Below, in pieces: positions 60,962-64,000 of a stretch of DNA of 64,000 bases; within the stretch, counting starts at the first letter, position 1, and each line of letters opens with the position of its first letter. The notes below the pieces were generated by a model. That model was not told the origin of the DNA. It worked only from the letters and a program-made list of their open reading frames with translations, and ran no database searches. Made by a program: the position numbers and the translations under genes. Source of the DNA: Sulfitobacter sp. DFL-14 (GTDB lineage Bacteria > Pseudomonadota > Alphaproteobacteria > Rhodobacterales > Rhodobacteraceae); the NCBI RefSeq assembly GCF_003335585.1, contig NZ_QBFD01000046.1, positions 273,345-337,344 of the forward strand. The letters are read 5' to 3'.

Positions 60962-62122
60962 ATGACAATGAAATTCACAGCCCTTGCCGCTGCTGCACTG
61001 GCGATGACCTTTGGCAACGCCGCGCTGGCAGATGCGCATTCAGGAAAAGTAAAGATCGGACTGATCACCACCCTGACCGGCGGCGGCGCCGCATTGGGTG
61101 TCGATACCCGCGACGGGTTCATGCTGGCCATCGACCAGGCAGCCAATGATGCCGTCGAAGTTGTGGTGGAAGACGACCAGCGCAAGCCGGATGTGGCCGT
61201 GCAGGTTGCCGACAAGATGATCCAGTCCGACAAGGTGGACATCCTGACCGGTATCGTATGGTCCAACCTGGCGTTGGCCGTGGCACCCGCCGCGAACGCG
61301 CAGGGCAAGTTCTATATCTCGACCAATGCCGCCCCGGCGCAGCTGGCGGGCAAGGGTTGCAACAAGGACTATTTTGCCGTGTCCTACCAGAACGACAACA
61401 TGCACGAGGCGGCAGGCGCGCATGCCACTGCATCCGGGTACACCAACGCCTTCATCCTTGCCCCGAACTATCCGGCCGGGCAGGATTCACTGACAGGCTT
61501 CAAGCGTCTCTATGAAGGCGAATTGGCAGGTGAGCTTTACACCAAGCTTGGCCAGACAGACTATGCCGCCGAGATTGCGCAGATCCGCGCCTCGGGCGCC
61601 GACAGCATCTTTTTCTTCCTGCCGGGCGGCATGGGGATTTCGTTCCTCAAGCAATATGCCGACAGCGGGATCGAACTGCCGGTGATCGGGCCATCGTTCA
61701 GCTTTGATCAGGGAATCCTGCAGGCGGTCGGTGATGCGGCCCTTGGCATCCACAACACCTCGCAGTGGAACAAGGACATCGACAATCCCACCAACAAGGC
61801 CTTTGTAGAGACGTTTCAGGAAGCTTACGACCGTTTGCCGACGCTCTATGCGGCGCAGGCCTTTGACACCGCAAACCTGATCCTTGCGGCGGCGGGACAG
61901 GCGGACATCGCGGACCGTGATGCGTTCCGGGCGGCGCTGAAGGCGGCAGATTTCAATTCGGTGCGCGGCAAGTTCAGGTTCGGCAACAACCAGCATCCGA
62001 TTCAGGACATCTATGTGCGCGAAGTGATCAAGGAAGGTGACGTTTACACCAACAAGATCATCTCGACGATCCTGACCGATCACCAGGATGTATATGCGGC
62101 CGATTGCGGGCTGAGCGACTAA
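60962..62122 (+). CDS. Branched-chain-amino-acid-type ABC transporter binding protein (LivK-like)
   Basis: Periplasmic binding protein of about 386 residues with a signal peptide ending NAALA. It shows the Peripla_BP_6 pattern: VKIGLITTLTGGGAALGVDTRDGFMLAIDQA, DDQRKPDVAVQVADKMI, and PNYPAGQDSLTGFKRLYEGE. GGGAG precedes three possible ATGs (60959, 60962, 60968); the middle has the best spacing. The family takes up branched-chain amino acids but also aromatic acids, amides and urea, so the ligand is open. Confidence 0.9.
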   Translation: MTMKFTALAAAALAMTFGNAALADAHSGKVKIGLITTLTGGGAALGVDTRDGFMLAIDQAANDAVEVVVEDDQRKPDVAVQVADKMIQSDKVDILTGIVWSNLALAVAPAANAQGKFYISTNAAPAQLAGKGCNKDYFAVSYQNDNMHEAAGAHATASGYTNAFILAPNYPAGQDSLTGFKRLYEGELAGELYTKLGQTDYAAEIAQIRASGADSIFFFLPGGMGISFLKQYADSGIELPVIGPSFSFDQGILQAVGDAALGIHNTSQWNKDIDNPTNKAFVETFQEAYDRLPTLYAAQAFDTANLILAAAGQADIADRDAFRAALKAADFNSVRGKFRFGNNQHPIQDIYVREVIKEGDVYTNKIISTILTDHQDVYAADCGLSD

Positions 62123-62132
62123 GGCAATTACC

Positions 62133-62153
62133 GGCGGCCCGCATCGGGCCGCC
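62133..62153 (+). terminator. Intercistronic hairpin after the livK-like gene
   Basis: A perfect 9-bp stem GGCGGCCCG / CGGGCCGCC with a CAT loop starts 10 bases after the stop and 20 bases before the permease. No U-tract follows, so it is an attenuator or stabiliser rather than a full terminator. Confidence 0.65.
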
Positions 62154-62173
62154 ACATTGGTTCCGGGGCAAGC

Positions 62174-63091
62174 ATGTCGATAATTCTGCTGATAGAGCAA
62201 ATCCTGAACGGCCTGCAGTTCGGCGTGATGCTGTTCCTGATGGCTGCCGGCCTGACGCTGATCTTTGGCGTCATGGGGCTGATCAACCTGGCGCATGGAT
62301 CGCTTTACATGATCGGTGCCTTTGCCGCCGCGGCCGGGGCCGCCGCGACAGGGTCCTTTGTGCTGGGTCTGATCGCCGCCCTGACCTCGGCGGCGCTGTT
62401 TGGCGCGTTGATCGAACTTACCGTGATCCGCAGGCTTTACGCCCGCGACCACCTGGATCAGGTGCTGGCAACCTTTGCCCTGATCCTGATCTTTTCAGAG
62501 GCGACGCGCTGGGTTTTCGGCTCTTTCCCGTTGTTTCTGGACACGCCAGCTTTCCTGTCCGGCACCGTGACCCTGCCGGGAGGCATCCTGTATTCCAAGT
62601 ACCGCCTTGCGATCATCCTGATCGGGCTGGCGGTGGCTGTGGGCCTGTTCCTGCTGATTTCCAAGACTCGTGTCGGCATGCGCATCCGCGCCGGTGAAAA
62701 CGACCGTGAGATGATCGGCGCGCTGGGGGTCGATATTTCGGTTCTCTATACAATGGTCTTTGCCCTGGGGGCGGCGCTGGCCGGCCTGTCCGGTGCGCTG
62801 GTCGGTGCGATCCAGTCGGTCGAGGTCGGCATGGGCGAACCGGTGTTGATCCTGGCCTTCGTGGTCATCGTGATCGGCGGCATCGGGTCGATCAAGGGGG
62901 CGCTGGCCGGGGCAATTCTGGTCGGGCTGACCGATACGCTGGGGCGCACGTTGCTGCCTGTCCTTTTCGCCAGTTTCATGGATCCTTCTGCCGCGACCAC
63001 GGTCGGCTCGGCGCTGGCGTCGATGCTGATTTACATTCTCATGGCGGGGGTCTTGCTGTTCAAACCCACCGGCCTATTCGGGAGCGCCTGA
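62174..63091 (+). CDS. Branched-chain-amino-acid-type ABC transporter permease (LivH-like)
   Basis: Inner-membrane permease of 305 residues. Family features are IEQILNGLQFGVMLFLMAAGLTLIFGVMGLINLAHGS, RAGENDREMIGALGVDIS at the coupling loop and GGIGSIKGALAGAILVGL. It lies between the binding-protein gene and the LivM-like permease, one base before the latter. The liv ATPase genes would be expected beyond the window end. Confidence 0.93.
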   Translation: MSIILLIEQILNGLQFGVMLFLMAAGLTLIFGVMGLINLAHGSLYMIGAFAAAAGAAATGSFVLGLIAALTSAALFGALIELTVIRRLYARDHLDQVLATFALILIFSEATRWVFGSFPLFLDTPAFLSGTVTLPGGILYSKYRLAIILIGLAVAVGLFLLISKTRVGMRIRAGENDREMIGALGVDISVLYTMVFALGAALAGLSGALVGAIQSVEVGMGEPVLILAFVVIVIGGIGSIKGALAGAILVGLTDTLGRTLLPVLFASFMDPSAATTVGSALASMLIYILMAGVLLFKPTGLFGSA

Positions 63092-63092
63092 C

Positions 63093-64000
63093 ATGTTGCC
63101 GGAACGCATGATCAACCTGCTGATCCTTGGCCTGTTGCTGGCGGTGCCACTGGTGGCGCTGGCGATGGATGAACCCTTTATCATCACATTGGCAACCAAG
63201 GCCGCCGTGCTTGCGGTGGCGGGCGTGGGGTTGAACCTTGCCCTGGGGCAGGGCGGGCTGGTCAGCTTCGGCCATGCCGCCTATTTCGGGGTGGGCGGCT
63301 ATGCCATGGGCATCCTCGCCAGCCACGCGCAAAGTTATACTCCCCTGATGGAAGCACCGTTCCTGATCGAAGGGACCAAGTCCATGCTGGTGATCTGGCT
63401 GGTGGCGATTGTCGCCAGCGCATTGGTGGCCTTGCTGGTCGGCGCATTGTCGCTGCGGACCTCGGGGGTCTATTTCATCATGGTCACACTCGCCTTTGGC
63501 CAGATGCTGTACTATTTCGCAATCTCCTGGCCGGCCTACGGCGGTGAGGACGGGCTGTCGATCTATGTGCGCAACGGATTCCCCGGCTTGAACACGCTGG
63601 ACCCGATCCAGTTCTTCGGCCTGTGTTTCGCGGTTCTGCTGATCGTGCTTTTTGTCGTTAACCTGCTGAACAAATCGCCCTTTGGTCTGGCCCTGAACGG
63701 TGCCCACCAGAATGAGGAACGCGCGCGCACCGTCGGCATCAATGTCTACCGGTTGCGGCTGACCGCCTTTGTCATCTCCGGTGCGATCACCGGGCTGGCC
63801 GGGGCGCTCTTTGCCGATCTGAACCGGTTCGTCAGCCCGACCATGTTCAGCTGGCAGACTTCGGGAGAGATCATGGTCTTCATCATCCTTGGCGGTGTTG
63901 CGCGGCTTTGTGGTCCGGTGGCGGGTGCGGCGGTCTATATCCTGCTGGAACATGTGCTGGGGGGATTGTCGGAATACTGGCACATCTATCTGGGTGCGAT
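63093..64000 (+). CDS. Branched-chain-amino-acid-type ABC transporter permease (LivM-like, 3' end outside window)
   Basis: The first 302 residues are visible; full length is usually 320-420. Diagnostic sequences are NLALGQGGLVSFGHAAYFGVGGYAMG, LRTSGVYFIMVTLAFGQM and the coupling loop NEERARTVGINVYRLRL, followed by SGAITGLAGALFADL. The ATG at 63093 lies one base after the LivH-like stop. The gene runs off the window end. Confidence 0.93.
   Translation, partial: MLPERMINLLILGLLLAVPLVALAMDEPFIITLATKAAVLAVAGVGLNLALGQGGLVSFGHAAYFGVGGYAMGILASHAQSYTPLMEAPFLIEGTKSMLVIWLVAIVASALVALLVGALSLRTSGVYFIMVTLAFGQMLYYFAISWPAYGGEDGLSIYVRNGFPGLNTLDPIQFFGLCFAVLLIVLFVVNLLNKSPFGLALNGAHQNEERARTVGINVYRLRLTAFVISGAITGLAGALFADLNRFVSPTMFSWQTSGEIMVFIILGGVARLCGPVAGAAVYILLEHVLGGLSEYWHIYLGA

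Overview
The window is GC-rich chromosomal DNA from an alphaproteobacterium, most likely of the Rhodobacteraceae / roseobacter group. The evidence is the density of ABC and TRAP uptake systems, the hemE/hemC pair, a type I idi next to a soluble cytochrome c, TAXI-type TRAP operons and the protein sequence style. I see no rRNA, tRNA, CRISPR array, prophage or complete insertion sequence. Nearly all of the DNA is coding, in tightly overlapping operons.

Layout. 1-3429 (minus): RND efflux permease (cut by the window start) and its membrane fusion protein. 3526-10146 (minus): a coupled seven-gene operon of an oligopeptide-type ABC importer followed by a metallophosphoesterase and a Tyr-phosphatase-fold enzyme. 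10286-17028: a Na/Pi cotransporter gene divergent from ugpB-A-E-C. Both promoters carry Pho-box-like sequences, and a parDE toxin-antitoxin module lies antisense between ugpB and ugpA. 17139-21058: polyamine-type ABC importer. 21090-25487: hemE, hemC, a coiled-coil protein and a family 2 glycosyltransferase. 25639-28248: AcoR-like regulator lacking its AAA+ domain, then an aldehyde dehydrogenase. 28413-35528 (minus): a probable accessory block with an RTX protein and a one-module NRPS whose pocket code reads as glycine, flanked by AT-richer spacers. 36208-38321 (minus): cardiolipin synthase and an EEP-family enzyme. 38668-45259: TAXI TRAP transporter, DUF1850 protein and a DctB/DctD-like pair whose DctD lacks GAFTGA. 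45287-52170: phnDCEE-type importer (minus) divergent from an OmpR-type regulator and a hybrid kinase, with twin operator-like repeats between them. 52171-52639: a 5'-truncated intradiol dioxygenase remnant. 52693-58152: a split AtuA/DUF1446 pair with a second TAXI TRAP transporter and a divergent LysR regulator. 58222-64000: WYL regulator, GFA protein, idi, cytochrome c and the start of a liv-type ABC operon (cut by the window end).

How it works together. Phosphorus acquisition is one theme of the left third: inorganic phosphate (NptA-like), glycerol-3-phosphate (Ugp), and perhaps a phosphodiester imported and hydrolysed by the seven-gene operon. Organic-acid, amine and amino-acid uptake dominates the rest. 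Two trends cross the whole window. Six of seven solute-binding-protein genes are followed by a strong hairpin before the transporter genes. Two regulators from families that normally activate sigma-54 have lost the parts needed to do so. All function calls come from reading motifs; no database search was possible.
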